Source: Pomphorhynchus laevis
Taxonomy: Eukaryota; Acanthocephala; Palaeacanthocephala; Echinorhynchida; Pomphorhynchidae
Direction: 5' to 3'
Assembly (NCBI GenBank): GCA_012934845.2
Contig: WNNJ02002176.1
Location: forward strand, 1-64,000
DNA length: 64,000 bases
Made by a program: the position numbers and the translations under genes. Below are positions 34,440 to 46,624 of the stretch, in pieces. Each line of letters starts with the position of its first letter. Position 1 is the first letter of the stretch. Below the pieces are notes generated by a model. That model made no database searches. It saw only the letters and a program-made list of their open reading frames with translations, and was not told the origin of the DNA.

Positions 34440-36365
34440 GGAGCTTTATATTTAATTCCTACTTCTCATAGCAAGCTACCGCGTTTCTTTCGATTACCTA
34501 TAAATGTCTTACTATCCCACTCCAACAAAACTCAAGGTTCTAGCTAAAATGCTACACCTTCCGAATCTCTCTGTTTTCGCTAGAAGGCCCTCTCGATGAA
34601 TACTGGAGCTCTAGACATAGGTTCCAGCTGAGCAGGGATATGGCGAGCCTTGCTCACATAAACCCTTCTCAGTCTTCCTTTTAAAAGATATTCAAGAAAG
34701 AAAAGTTTGTCTGCTGGAGGGAAAAATATATGGGCTGGATTAAGAGCATTGACCTTGATAGAGTTTTTGAAGAGTCACTATCCCTGCATAACTACGGAGC
34801 CACTCAATCTCCCAAACCAATCCCGTATTGGAGTGACTTCAGGAACAGGCACTTATCTGTTACAGATATCCTTAACTCTTGGGGTCGAATTCCAGGCACA
34901 TACAAATCCGTTGCTCCACTATCTTCTCGGGTCTGTTAGCTTTTGACATCCGATCAAAGAAGAGAAGTGGCCGTCACAATGCTTTTAGCCTCACCATCCG
35001 ATGTAGCCGGTATCAATATTAGTCGTAGAATTTTTACCCAAGCGTAGTAAGGTCTCATTTCCTAAAGACCATTTCGATTCAAAACTCCTTCATCTCAATC
35101 TACGAAAAAGCGCTTGCGCGTAGAATCCGCGTTTATTTAAGTAGGTGTTACTTGATCCCACCGAGTTTTAATTGATTTGCTAAAGGGCGCTCGATTCATT
35201 CAGCAATTAGTGAAGTCCATCAGTTTTGTTGGGATAACAGTCATCAACTAGCAGTAGCTTTTTTCCTTGACTTCTCTGGTGCATTTGACAGCATCTCCAT
35301 TCGCTTTGTTGTCTTCCTCAGGTCCATCGGGCTGCCTGCGAGAATTGTTAATAGGGTGGAGATATTGCTGTACACCAAGCGGTTCTACTATGGAGACGAC
35401 CCTGATGCATTTTAGTTCTACCCTATTACAGGTGTTCCTCAAGGATTCCCACTTTTTCCTATCTTATATCTTGCTGTCTCCATTAAACTTTAAAAAAATT
35501 TAAACGCGATCATCATCTAGTGGTATACGCTAATGATACCACATCCCTGTTCTCTGGATGCTATTGCAAAGATGTAGTCTCAAACATCAGCCGTATTTTT
35601 AATATTAGAAGATCAGTTTCCCATATTCAATATTATTCTCAAATCGTTCAAATCGCAGGTACTTAACTTTCATGGCCATCCTGCGACAAAGAAAAAATTA
35701 AAGAAACTAGCACTCTCAGCTCTATCTTACATATTGACTAATCAACCAGTCCCTGCCTTCACAAGTAGAGTAAAAAATCTGGGATTTACCGTTACGGTGA
35801 ATTGGCCAGCGAAAGCTGGCATGGAAGATTTAAACTTATCCTGAAGCGAGCTAGGCTGGCCCTGAAACGGGCCCAGCATCTGTCATTGAATGGAAAAACT
35901 CAAGTGCGCCTCGGAGGTACTTGGGCTAGTCTTCTTCTCAAGAGTCCGTTTCCCTGAGCAAAGACTAAGGTTTCTTAAGCTCTTCATCTCACGATTACCG
36001 AGCATATTCTGCCTCGATTGGATTCTTCGGGGAAGGGGGTGAGATACCCCGGGTGGTTCAGTCGGAGAGCGGCGTGTTGGATTGGCTGGAGGGCTCCGAT
36101 CCCGCTAGACTTAAGGTCGTTATATTAGAAAACAGGAAAGTGATCGTTTTTAAGTTATGTTTTCATGTATTTTAGTTAGTTAGTTATTTTTATCGGTTAT
36201 ATAGTTGTTAATAAAATCCTTATCTTATCTTTGTATCTAAATGCCATTCCCAGAAAAAAGAAATTGAATATTTCTTAGATATTTCGTTCGCTAACCGCGG
36301 ACATTATCAAGAAGTATTGTGTGTTTATGCTCTTTAAATTTTTTTTGTTCTGTATCTTATCTTTT
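34440..36365 (+). mobile_element. LINE B, second Jockey/I-like copy, 5' truncated
   Basis: Same family as LINE A; begins within ORF2 before the RT (counterpart of about 20480 in LINE A). The RT part includes CITTEPLNLPNQSRI at 34707, FFLDFSGAFDSISI near 35260, and LGFTVTVNWPAKAG near 35780. The last coding words (GTGTTGGATTGGCTGGAGGG) end near 36090, followed by a 3' UTR of about 250 bases ending CTGTATCTTATCTTT. Several stops and frame changes make it dead. It sits inside a 350-bp repeat whose unbroken copy is at 32920-33275, which fixes both ends. Confidence 0.88.
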
Positions 36366-36515
36366 GATACTTTGTTGTAGTAGTGAAAAGTAGCACGAAC
36401 TGATACAGTTATTTTTTGAGTGTTGCTCATTTTATGTATCTGTAGCATGAATTCCCAACACCGTAGTATATATAACATGAACTGCTCTTGAGTTGTCTAT
36501 GTCAAACGTTATAAT
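36366..36515. repeat. Right half of the split 350-bp repeat
   Basis: Resumes at ATACTTTGTTGTAGTAG and continues through CAACACCGTAGTATATATAAC to TTGTCTATGTCAAACG, as in the unbroken copy at 33115-33271. Confidence 0.85.
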
Positions 36516-37618
36516 AATTAGTTATGTACTAATTACAACTTAGTGTTTATATAAAATATATTTAATAAAACTTGATTGTAGTCACCTTTTATTTTATACG
36601 GATATGTTCTTTTAGATCATTCAAGTATGTACTTAGTTACTCCGTTATCATGTTTTAAGTATTTGCACCCTCAAAAAATAGTATAATCATTCTATTGGGA
36701 TGATAAATAACTTTGGAATTTGACTTTAAAAACAGTTCCTTTATCTATTACATATATATTTTTCTAACACTTTTACAAAACTATTAATTTAGATTTTTTA
36801 TCAATAAGTATAAGATATACTTTAAAATCACTACATAATCTTATTTAATATTCCCCATTTTTGAAAATAATTCTGTATAGATAAATACAGAATGAAATGT
36901 ATTGTTTTTGAAACATGTTTTATAACTGTAGAAATGAATATAAAAGTGAAAATATAATGTATTTCTAAGATCACTTAAACGAATGCGAATGTATTTTAAA
37001 TATTAATTAAACAACTATTAATTATTTTAAATTTGAACTGTAAATCTTTCAATAAAGAAGGACAAGCATATTTAAGAGGAATTTTATAATTTGCACTACA
37101 ACTAAAATTGTATCGTAATATGTTTATACCTATTTTTGATTATGAAATTGTAACTTAACAAAAATAATAATCTGTAATTTTTTGTCAGCAATTTTTAAGA
37201 AATATGTATCACTTTATTAACGAACGTTATCTATAGTAGTAATCACTTTTTAATTGTGTATTGCCGCTAGATCGCTGAAACATGATCATATTACATCAAT
37301 AATATCAGTTAGCCAAATATAATCTGTATTTAAAATGTAATTTTATTGAATTTATTTGTGTAATAACGGACAACGAAAAGTGCAGGTTAATATAACATGA
37401 GATTATCACCCATGTTATATTTAAATAAAAGACACTATTAATCTTGAACTCATATATATATTATTTGTAACTGCTTTATGTTGAATAAAACCTCACTGGT
37501 TCTAAATACGTCAATTTATTCAACATAAAATATTGTGTATTTAATTTCATCCATGTCGTTACGTGTTTTCAAATTGCGCAGAGCTGACAGTCAATTTGGA
37601 TCGGGCTTTAAGACAATA
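36516..37618. other. AT-rich DNA, nothing recognised
   Basis: No exon or named repeat found. Short frames only. Confidence 0.5.
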
Positions 37619-37790
37619 AAAAGTCGATTTATGGCGTAACAACAATACGAACTATTGAATATGAAATTGCATTAAACACCTTTAAACCTGGTGTCTCTCG
37701 TTTTCAAAACGAGATGCACTGTCATTTAAGGTGTTGAATGCAATTTCACATCTTAAACTTCGTATTGTTGTTACGCCATAAATCGACTTT
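37619..37790. repeat. Foldback with 80-bp arms beside the Gypsy fossil
   Basis: AAGTCGATTTATGGCGTAAC at 37621 is mirrored by GTTACGCCATAAATCGACTT at 37770. Arms pair through AACAATACGAA and TGCATT to a centre CTCGTTTTCAAAACGAG. The right arm runs straight into the RT fossil that follows. No GAAAC-to-CUGANGA motif is present. Confidence 0.85.
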
Positions 37791-38500
37791 CATTATTAAT
37801 TTGTAAACCGAATCAGTTAAACGATTGTTTAAACTTTTGTAGAATTAAATCATGTTTATCCTTTGATTTGTCGCATATTATGATATCATCGAGGTACGAT
37901 TAGACATCTTCAAGCTTGTTCGTTTCAATAAAGTTATTTATATAGCGCTGAAAGTAGGATACCCCAATTGTTACACCCATTGGAATCTTGTTTTTAATTA
38001 ATATAATCTACTCATTGCTTCGAAGGCGGTGTCTAGTTGTTCTTGTGGATCAAGATCGATTGATAATAAGCTTCTTCGAGATCGACAAGCCAAGAGTAAC
38101 GAAGCTTGGTTATTTCATTCACGATTTCAGATATTTCTGGAAGAGGATAAGCGTCAAGATAGTGTAACGGTTTAATGTTTGCGAAAAATTGACAAAGCGC
38201 TTTCTGCCTTTTTTATTGAAACAACAACTACATATGCCCCCATGGTGAAGTACTTTCTATAATAATATCGTTATTTTACATCCGTCGTATCTCGTCGTGA
38301 ATAAATTGATTGTCGATTTTGCTGAATTGGGATTACAGTGAGGGTCAAGTTGCTGAACAACTTAGATTTGTTTACAGGAATCGATGCGGAGGCAGCCATT
38401 TCTAAACCGTCAAGGAACCGCCTAATTCAACTGCAAATCTTTGGTATAATCTCAGGAACGGCAGTCTAAGTATAACGACAGTGCAAAGGTGCGATAGTAG
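37791..38500 (-). mobile_element. Ty3/Gypsy-like reverse transcriptase fossil, broken
   Basis: On minus, short recognisable RT pieces include SYFQRYINNFI and SYLDDIIICDKSKDKHD, typical of Ty3/Gypsy polymerases (FQR..., YLDDII). Upstream pieces resemble the LDL..AYHQ and YPLP regions. Only a part of pol remains; no LTRs, gag or integrase were found. It is clearly broken, with several interruptions, and looks old. The foldback at 37619-37790 adjoins its 3' side. Confidence 0.75.
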
Positions 38501-38620
38501 AAAGAATTCAGAGTTTGAGTTTTAATTTCTTTAAAATTGAAAATCGATAATACACTTATCATAAATACTCATGGTGGTTTCTATCGAATAAATAGCTCAT
38601 TTGTGTTTATTATAAATATA

Positions 38621-38943
38621 ACTATCTAAATTATTGCAATATATTAAAAAAATGTTCCTAAGATAAAAAGCAAGTTTTTACATCAAATCTGTGCAAATAT
38701 ATTTTTCAGTCACTAAAAATTTTTAATGAAGATCATAAAATACATAATCTTAATTAGATAAACTTGAACAGTTTTATCTGAACACTATCTAAATTATTGC
38801 AATATATTAAAAAAATGTTCCTAAGATAAAAAGCAAGTTTTTACATCAAATCTATGCAAATATATTTTTCAATCTCTTAAAATTTTTAATGAAGATCATA
38901 AAATACATAATCTTAATTAGATAAATCTGAACAGTTAACTGAT
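38621..38943. repeat. Tandem duplication, 163-bp period, two units
   Basis: ACTATCTAAATTATTGC occurs at 38621 and 38784, and the units stay nearly identical through ACATAATCTTAATTAGATAA. A recent local duplication in non-coding DNA, directly before a family A copy. Confidence 0.92.
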
Positions 38944-39440
38944 TCTGTATTTTGTATATATAAATTAAAAAATTAAATATTTTAATTCTAATATTTTTTA
39001 TAATTCAGATTTTTATAAATTGAGAATTTTTATTCTAATTTTTGATTAATAGTAAATATAGCATGTATTAGAATTAAGATTATAGATCATCTGAACAAAC
39101 TGATCTGTTATCATGTTGCAATAAGATTATAGGTCATCTGAACAAGCTAATATGTTATCAGGTTGCAACCACCAACATAGCAGCGGAACCAAATACATGC
39201 TAATGATGTATTTCTAATGATATAATGTGATTATGTATTGCAATATATTACTATAACACCAAATACATTATTTATTATCTATCCATAAAAATTTCCCACT
39301 TATAAGTTTAAATTTATTTTTTATAAGAATTTGATGATTTTTAAATTTTACAATTTTCTGTTTTATCTTTTAGTTATAGTGCCCTAGATTAAAATATGTA
39401 TCTATTAAATTATTTAAATGATTTTTAAGAAAACCAATAT
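38935..39440 (-). repeat. Family A repeat copy with duplicated centre
   Basis: Start AACAGTTAACTGATTC, centre at 39070-39190, second arm ending in TATGTATCTATTAAATT as at 25.74 kb. Part of the centre (AAGATTATAG, GTCATCTGAACAA, GTTATCA) is duplicated about 50 bases apart. IIIb and IIIa (CTGCTATGTTGG and AACCTGATAACATA) are kept, but the Ia-IIb part is deleted, so the hammerhead-like core is broken. Confidence 0.75.
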
Positions 39441-39629
39441 AATAGCAACTAAATTTGACGTATTTTATCTGATGAAGTTTGATTATCTAGTATCTTATTT
39501 TAATACAAAGTATATTATTTATTAATTTATATATTTACTATTTAAATGATTTTGAAGTAAGCCTATATCGTTACAAATTATGGAAATTCTTAAAATTTCA
39601 TTATTTAATGTATTGTATTTAATATTATA

Positions 39630-40190
39630 TGGTACGCATTAATGCTCATGTAAAAATATATTTGTTGTAAATTTAAATATGTCATCTTTACGAAATAAGT
39701 TATTATTAGTTTTAGTTAATGTTAATTTAATGTTCATATCTAGATATATACCTTTATCATTAATATTGGTTTTATTAAGAATGAGGCTACCTGGGTAAAT
39801 ATGTGAACTTATTGGATAAAAATTATTAGAGCTAAATACACATATGTCACCAATATATCTAAACATATATTTCATATCTTTATGTATTATATCTTGACCA
39901 ATATTATATAATATAGATTATATATATTATTAATATTATATATATCTTTACCAATATATCTGAACATATATTTCATATCTTTATATAGTTTAAATTTATT
40001 TTTTAAACAGTTATGAACAAATTCAAATAGTATAAGCCTTAAAAATAAGTCAGATATAATTGGGCTATTATTACCTCCCATTGGAACACCTTTTACTTGT
40101 CTAAATATAGATGTCCCTACTTTTAAATAATTTTGATTTATCAAAATATTTAAGGATTCTATTAATTCAATTTTATCCATATATTTATAT
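39630..40190 (-). mobile_element. Penelope-like reverse transcriptase fossil
   Basis: Two minus-strand pieces, 39887-40180 (VKGVPMGGNNSPIISDLFL) and 39639-39875 (DICVFSSNNF, KGIYLDMNIK), are palm-domain parts of a reverse transcriptase of the G-x-PMG type, most like Penelope-like elements; class is tentative. Between them a stretch of about 35 bases is duplicated. Broken and partial; no GIY-YIG endonuclease was seen. A TA microsatellite begins 30 bases past its upstream end, as at other Penelope-type ends here. Confidence 0.65.
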
Positions 40191-40221
40191 TTACTTGATG
40201 TTTAATTTTTGTTAGATATGC

Positions 40222-40235
40222 GTTATAGTTATTAT

Positions 40236-40304
<69 letters not shown>
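40222..40304. repeat. (TA)n microsatellite
   Basis: TA run beside the Penelope-like fossil on one side and near a 380-bp repeat fragment on the other. Confidence 0.97.
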
Positions 40305-40307
<3 letters not shown>

Positions 40308-40387
40308 AGTATTAATATATACAAGTATCCGTCAAAGGATCCCGGAGCTGATTTGAATAAATAATCTAAACTATATATATATATTAT

Positions 40388-40500
40388 AATTGTCGCTGCA
40401 CTCGTTGGATCCTAAATGGATGCGGCAGGTATAATAGTAGTGCACGGATGTGCTGAGTAAACAAGCACATCCGTGCACTACTACGGATGTGCTGAGTAAA
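40388..40500. repeat. 380-bp repeat fragments, small palindrome
   Basis: GTCGCTGCACTCGTTGGATC then GTAGTGCACGGATGTGCTGAG match the 380-bp unit near 22690-22775. An inverted scrap (GCACATCCGTGCACTAC) and a further direct scrap follow. It lacks the hammerhead-like part. Confidence 0.85.
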
Positions 40501-43080
40501 TGTACATTTCAAAGTACTACATATTTGTACATTTCAAAGCACTACATATGAACCCACGTTATATTGGATTTTTATGTAATTTTGTATTCCGATATAATAT
40601 ACGTTTATCTGATTTAGTTGTTTTTGATTCAATCGTTAGATTACAAAATAAACAATAATTTACAAAAATTTAAATAAATCGCATACATATTGCATATGGA
40701 ATAAAGAAGACGGAGATTGGGAAACTGTCAAAATTAAAACATCATTAAAACCTCAATTTTACGCACGTTGCATAAAAATCAATTAAATATTGATAAAGAT
40801 ATAAGATATTATAAATATTAAAATATTATATTTATCTATATCAATTGATATTGATAAATCAATTTAGATTTATTACGAATACTTCCCTTTATATCAAACT
40901 TCCTAAAATGCAAGGCGAATTAAATAGTAAAAATTATTGAAATCAAAATGCAACCAATAAAAGTTAATATGCTTATATTGATCGTTACTTGGAATATATA
41001 AAAATATAAAGATTATCTTATTCCCGTAAAGTAGATTTCTTATATAAAAAGTTTTTCTTATGATTATACTCGGTAAAATGCTTTTTTATCCAATGCAAAT
41101 ATTACTTTCGATCTTTATCAAATGATTTTGTTTTTAAATAGTTGATACTGATCCCTTATTGATAAATAATTATTGGAGCTGTATCAAAGAAGCGGATAAA
41201 TAATTTCTCATTTTCTTTGATCCATCTCAGATAATTATTCAAATGACTTTGTTTTTAATTATTTTGTTGGCTTTACATATCCTAATGTATATTTCCAATA
41301 ATATTCGCAAATGCATTTTCTTTTGTTATTGTACTGTAATATCTTCGCTGTACTTGTGGTTTCATGCAGAGATTATAATAATAAAAAGATTTATTTTAAA
41401 ATTACGAAGGTCACGTGTTCTGTTGCGTTAAAGTAGAACAAGAACTACGCTGTAACCTGACCGTCTATCTATGTTCATTAAGCATCTCCTAACTACCTCT
41501 ACTCAGTGTAAGTAACATTACCTCCTTTTCCATTCTTACTTTTTGTAAATTTTTGTTTTTGTTTTAAACAATGTGTTAATAGAGATAAATAAGTGAGTAT
41601 GTTTTATAAAAATACCAGAAATGAAAACATCTGTGACTAACATTTCCTGCAAAATATATATAGAGAGAAGACACAGTAGCCATTATTATAAATTATTTGA
41701 TTGCATGGGTATTGTTATTAATAATTCACGCCTTCCTCCTCCTCCTCATTTTAGATATTGCCTCTTTTCAAAAATATAAATATATATATATTAATATCTA
41801 TATACTATCAGCAACGTCAAGCAACATCGTGTTTTTGTTCCTATATATAAATAAATTCCAGTTAGCCTTTTTTGTCACGCATTGTATATTTCTGCTGTCG
41901 AACATCTCTCCTCTCCAGCATCTCCATGTATATATATGAATCATGAAGCAATAAGCAAATGCTGTTTTGTTGTTTTTGTCCGCTATAGAGCAGCAGCGAA
42001 GTGATACAAGAGCAAACTAAATTACTCTTGTCCCTTTCTCTCCCTTTTCATTGTGTTTACATATTGTTCATCGTTTACCGCATTCGTATATCTCTATTCT
42101 GCTCACAACCGTTTCTTTTTTTCATGCTTTACAAAAACACGCTATATATCTCAAATTCTATCCTATTATAATTATACCTGTTGCCTGCTGCATTATATAT
42201 TTTTATCATCATTTGTGAGTATTAGTATATAAACTTATTCTATTTTATTTATATTATTGCAACTGATGATATTAACAAAACATTAGCCAATTGATTACTT
42301 TCAGAGAGGTATCGATATATCACAATTAAAGTAAAAGATATAAACCGATATTTTGTGATTCATAATTATATTATCTTAATATGAGTATATAAGTAATTTA
42401 GATAGACGAAGTGTTTAGGTTAAGAATGTAAATATACATAGATAAATCATTGAAGATGAGCTTGTATCATATGGAAACGTGATAATTTGAAACGGTTCCT
42501 ATGGACCACATGATTGTAAATGACCATTGCTTGCTTTTTAGGATCCATTAAATGATACAATTTCATAATTTGGTAGTATGATTTGTAACATTATGTTCCT
42601 GGAGCCAATAAACTTCAGTTTTATAATCTTATATGTTGACGAAAAAGCGGAGTTCGGTTATACATCTATATTAATTCACAATTTTTGTTACAACCGCTAG
42701 AATCCCGGATTGGACACATTATTCATAATTTTTGAATTTGATTCTTACACCAGCAAAGATGTAAGAATCAATTATTGAATTGTAAGAATTAAATTTAAAA
42801 ACATTATATATAGTTATTGCTCGTTATTAAACCGCCGCTCAGGACCGGTACAGGCTCAGCATCATATTTATTAAGATCAAATTGATACATACTGAGAAAT
42901 CAAAAATAATTCTCAGTATGTATCAATTTGATCTTAATATATAGACTGTCATATATAATAAATAAAATATATATTTATATATAAATATATTATTATCTAT
43001 ATAATAATATATTTTTTATATTATTATATATTTATATCTATATTATATAATATATATAATATAAGGTGACTTTCGCATTG
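40501..43080. other. AT-rich DNA with family D relic and a strong hairpin
   Basis: Family D pieces near 41100-41245 (AAATAGTTGATACTGATC, ATTGATAAATAATTATTGG, TTTGATCCATCTC) match the 56-kb foldback. A CT-rich patch lies at 41720-42130. A hairpin is listed separately, and 42955-43065 is TA/ATA-rich. The 80- and 62-codon frames here are AT-driven; no exon is called. Confidence 0.45.
42868..42944. repeat. Hairpin with about 31-bp near-perfect stem
   Basis: ATTAAGATCAAATTGATACA then TACTGAGAA is mirrored by TTCTCAGTATG then TATCAATTTGATCTTAAT, with a loop of about ten bases (ATCAAAAATA). Long enough to be a precursor-like hairpin, or a small foldback insertion. Confidence 0.88.
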
Positions 43081-43094
43081 AAAACCAACTATAA

Positions 43095-43350
43095 AATCCT
43101 TCCTTCATGATATTCAATTCCATACACCATATATATTTCGTAATAGGTAGGTATATAAAATTTAACCAAACTTTCTTTCGCAATTTATTTAAAAATGTTT
43201 TCGGGTTACCACTTTGTCAGTATCACAGTACAATATTCTATGAGAATATTTATATACCTACCTATTTTGAAATATTTATGAATCCGACAGAAACTCTAGG
43301 ATACCAAACTGATGTTCAAATAACCCTATTGATTCTTTATATATATAATC
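43095..43350. repeat. Family E repeat copy with inverted ends
   Basis: AATAGGTAGGTATATAAA at 43142 is mirrored by TTATATACCTACCTATTTT at 43249. Downstream AATCCGACAGAAAC and CAAATAACCCTATTGATTC match 23.49-23.57 kb in reverse. The 96-codon plus frame spans it but looks incidental. GAAAC is followed at 22 nt by CAAATAA in place of CUGANGA, so the ribozyme-like core is not kept. Confidence 0.65.
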
Positions 43351-43411
43351 TATTTATTTGCTTTCTTATTGTATTAAATATAAAGAGGATGCTATAATAT
43401 TAGTTATATAT

Positions 43412-43545
43412 ATGAACTGATGAGTGTGGCAGGGTACTCATTGGTCGTCTAGAAGTGAAATAGTGATTGAAAGTCGTGAATCAAAGTCCAGTCTAAGCCA
43501 AGCAACATCATTTTGTATAAATGCTGTATTTCAAAAAAATCATTT
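43412..43545 (+). repeat. 380-bp repeat fragment
   Basis: AACTGATGAGTGTGG, then GGGTACTCATTGG, then TCGTCTAGAAGTG correspond to strands X and Z of the 380-bp motif. Strand Y and part of the linker are absent, so the motif is incomplete. It lies just after the family E copy, the same neighbour pairing as at 23.48 kb. Confidence 0.85.
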
Positions 43546-46190
43546 AATATATATAATACGTTTTTTGACTGATTTCATTGTGATACTGATTACGATGTTT
43601 TCAGTAAAAATTGCTTTCTTATTGTATTAAATATAAAGAGAATACTATAATACTAGTTCTCTATTTATCTCTTGTACACAATGACATCGAATATTTATGG
43701 ATTATCATTAGTATCTGAATTGTGTTTGGATTATATTATTTTTACATTAACAGTGGATTGTGCTAGATAAATGCTAGAATTTATAATTTATACTTCGTAA
43801 ATATTTAATTCATGTTAAATTTAATATCATTATCATTATTATTGACTTTTAATTAAATAATTAATTTATCTGTTAATTATTGTCAACAAATACTAATAAT
43901 TATGAATAATGTAATTTTAATTACCAGTCTTCTGTTTAGCACAGTGCCACGCGACGTTTAAAAATATTAATAACGCAGTTATTAATCCTAAATTGTTAAT
44001 CAGCAGCGTAAATTGCTAGTTTGTAGTGATATTGAGCCATAATAAATTAACTTGAAACATTGACGGTTCAGTTGGTCCAAAATTATATTCAGAGGCAATA
44101 AATATCGAATCTTGTGTGAATCCAATTTACAATATATAAACATTTAATTTAGACTTGAATAAACTATACATATATTAATCGCGAAAAGTGAATTAATTTT
44201 TATAAGCATATCGAATTACTTTGCTCATGTCGACTGCTTGTGATATGTATCAAGATTTTCTTGGCTTTATAAACCTTATTGAGTTTTAACACATTGTTTC
44301 CTTTTTGTTATAAAACAAATAATATTTATTAGTAGCATACAGATTAATTTAAACTTTGGTATTTTATCCAGTTATTCACTGATATAGATTTTATTATGTA
44401 AGCAGATGGAATTTGAAACTATAAAGATAATTATAAATATTTTTTATAATTAATAATTAGTAAATAAATTATTTGTTGGCAATTATAGATTATTAATTTG
44501 TAATAATTAATTAATAACTAAAGTCAATAAGTTTTTACTACTATCGCTCATACTTTGTCATTTACCCAATTGAACTAAATGTAGTTATTGCATTGCGTAC
44601 ATATGTAGATGGAACTGATGTATATAGACAAGGACTAGTAGTTGGTCCATAATTTTTAAGTTATAGGAGGTTATATACGATATCCACAACAATATTTGTT
44701 AGTTATAGCTAACAAATAAGTAATGATATCACATGAACATCATTTTTGATCTCGGCTTTTATCAATCACCTCATGATATTGAACTCTGAAATCTTCATTT
44801 TCTTAAAAAATATAAAAATGCCGCACTTGGCATATGTAATTATTATCATAGAAAAATTTTGACATTAATATACAATTAAATATATAATTAAAACACGATT
44901 TCAATGTTAAAACATTTATTATTTCAAGTTATGTCATAAAATTAAAGTAACATTCTCGTTAAAACTCCTGTATATTTAAGTTTAGGTTTAGCACAATTGC
45001 ATTTCGTATTCGACCCGAAATCAGCAATTATACTGAATATAATCTACCCTGATAATTTTCCAACACATAAAACCCTCAAATTGAGGAATCTTATAGTTTT
45101 GAACTATAACTATTTCTGTAACTTCATAGGCGTATATTATCATCAGTATTTGATGTCCTTTTAAAACGACATCCAATCATGTTTGTTAATGTCGAATACA
45201 GTTCCGCCTAGGTGTTCATGTAGTCAAATATGTGACGCATCAAACGCATTGGCGTTTACTTTTTTCAGCAGACAATCTGACAAAACCGCGCGATGTTTTG
45301 GTGAAACAGCTATCATCTTAATTTTATGTGCAAAGAAGAGAATATTATTTTATTCCTATCAGCAAGTGGTTTATGCAGAATGTTGATCTCCAAGTTTGAG
45401 ATTACATCTTGGGTACTAATTCGTCGTATCTACTCAATGCTTGTTTCAAGAAGCTATGCTATCCAACATGAGTAGAAAACGTATATTACTTTGTGAAAGT
45501 ATCATAATTCTTGACTAGGAAGAAAATATGTCACTTTAAGGTCAACACGAATTATTCAAGTTTGTTTGTCATATTTCAGTGACCTGAGAACATTGCATTT
45601 CCATTACTACTGGATGAACGATAATATATAATAGATTAAACTATCCAGATTAAAATCACACCTAATATATTTCTGCTGGGTAGAATGATGTTTAAATAAG
45701 AATTCCACATAAAGCTATATAATTTCTTCAATAAAAAAGAAATATTTTTAAATTTCATGTATAATCAAATAAACTTAAAAACAAATCATCTTTTTGGCCT
45801 TCGCTTGACTAAGAAAACAAAATATCATATCAAAACCCAAAGCTACTGTCACTTTATAATTCTGCAAAAATAGACATTCTCTGCTTTTAAAGTACAATAT
45901 ATTTTTATTTAAATAAAATATTTTTGCTCTATAATGCAGTCATTTGTCCCCTAATACAGAATGAATTGTTTAGATATTTACGACGATAAAGCACACATGA
46001 TGCGGAGTGAAAATAGAATATGTACCCTAAAACCACAAATTATCAAAATTATTACTGATCAAAGGAGAGTGAATATAATTTGTAAAATTTGATTTCAACA
46101 AAATCGATTTTAATAAAAATTCTATTCACTTTCTCCTTTGATCAGTTAATAACTTTTATGGGTGACAAAAAATTGTTGTGAAAAATTTTT
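43546..46190. other. AT-rich DNA, no gene seen
   Basis: Nothing recognised except a perfect inverted repeat at 46057-46148 (CTGATCAAAGGAGAGTGAATA mirrored, in pieces of 20 or fewer bases) next to the first RTE tail. Confidence 0.5.
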
Positions 46191-46194
46191 TTAT

Positions 46195-46624
46195 TGACAA
46201 CAATTTTTTTATTCGCACTGTTCTTCCAGATAGATTTTTATTGTCTTAGCGTTTATCTCGTTAGACGGGGTTGGCTTGTCACTTTCGCTGGTGCCAGAAT
46301 TCCCTATCTGCTGCGTCTTCGGGCGTGAGTACGACCATTTTTATATGATCCAGTAGGGTATCGATCCATATTTTTTGTGGTCTTCCTCTTGGTCTCTTTC
46401 CGTCGACCTCGATTTGAAGTGGTGCCTGTGCCAGTGTCTTTACGTCTGCCTTCAGTACATGTCCATCCCATCTCAGCCTTGATTATATCAGTTTGTCTGC
46501 TATGGTGCTACGCCAAAGCGCTTTCGGATGTCTTCTTTACAAATATGGTCTTGGCGAGTTTTTCCCGCTATCCACCTTAGCATTTTCGTTTCTATATATC
46601 CAAGCTTACGTTCTGCTTCTGTTG
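46195..46624 (-). mobile_element. RTE-type LINE tail, copy 1
   Basis: On minus: ETKMLRWIAGKTRQDHI, EDIRKRFGVAP, then in a shifted frame LRWDGHVLKADVKTLAQAPL, GKRPRGRPQKIWIDTL and PEDAADREFWHQRK before a stop. These are the C-terminal motifs of RTE-clade ORF2 (ETKMLRW, RWxGHV, GRPxxRW). At least one frameshift after FGVAP; severely 5' truncated. The short AT-rich 3' tail ends near 46195. Confidence 0.85.

Noticed and set aside
43270-43330. Possible fifth family with GAAAC then 22 nt then CAAATAA (also 23.5 kb)
   Set aside because: CUGANGA is not present and flanking pairing is poor; spacing alone is not enough.
43107-43397. 96-codon plus-strand frame
   Set aside because: Lies across a family E repeat; the reverse relative at 23.5 kb does not keep a frame.
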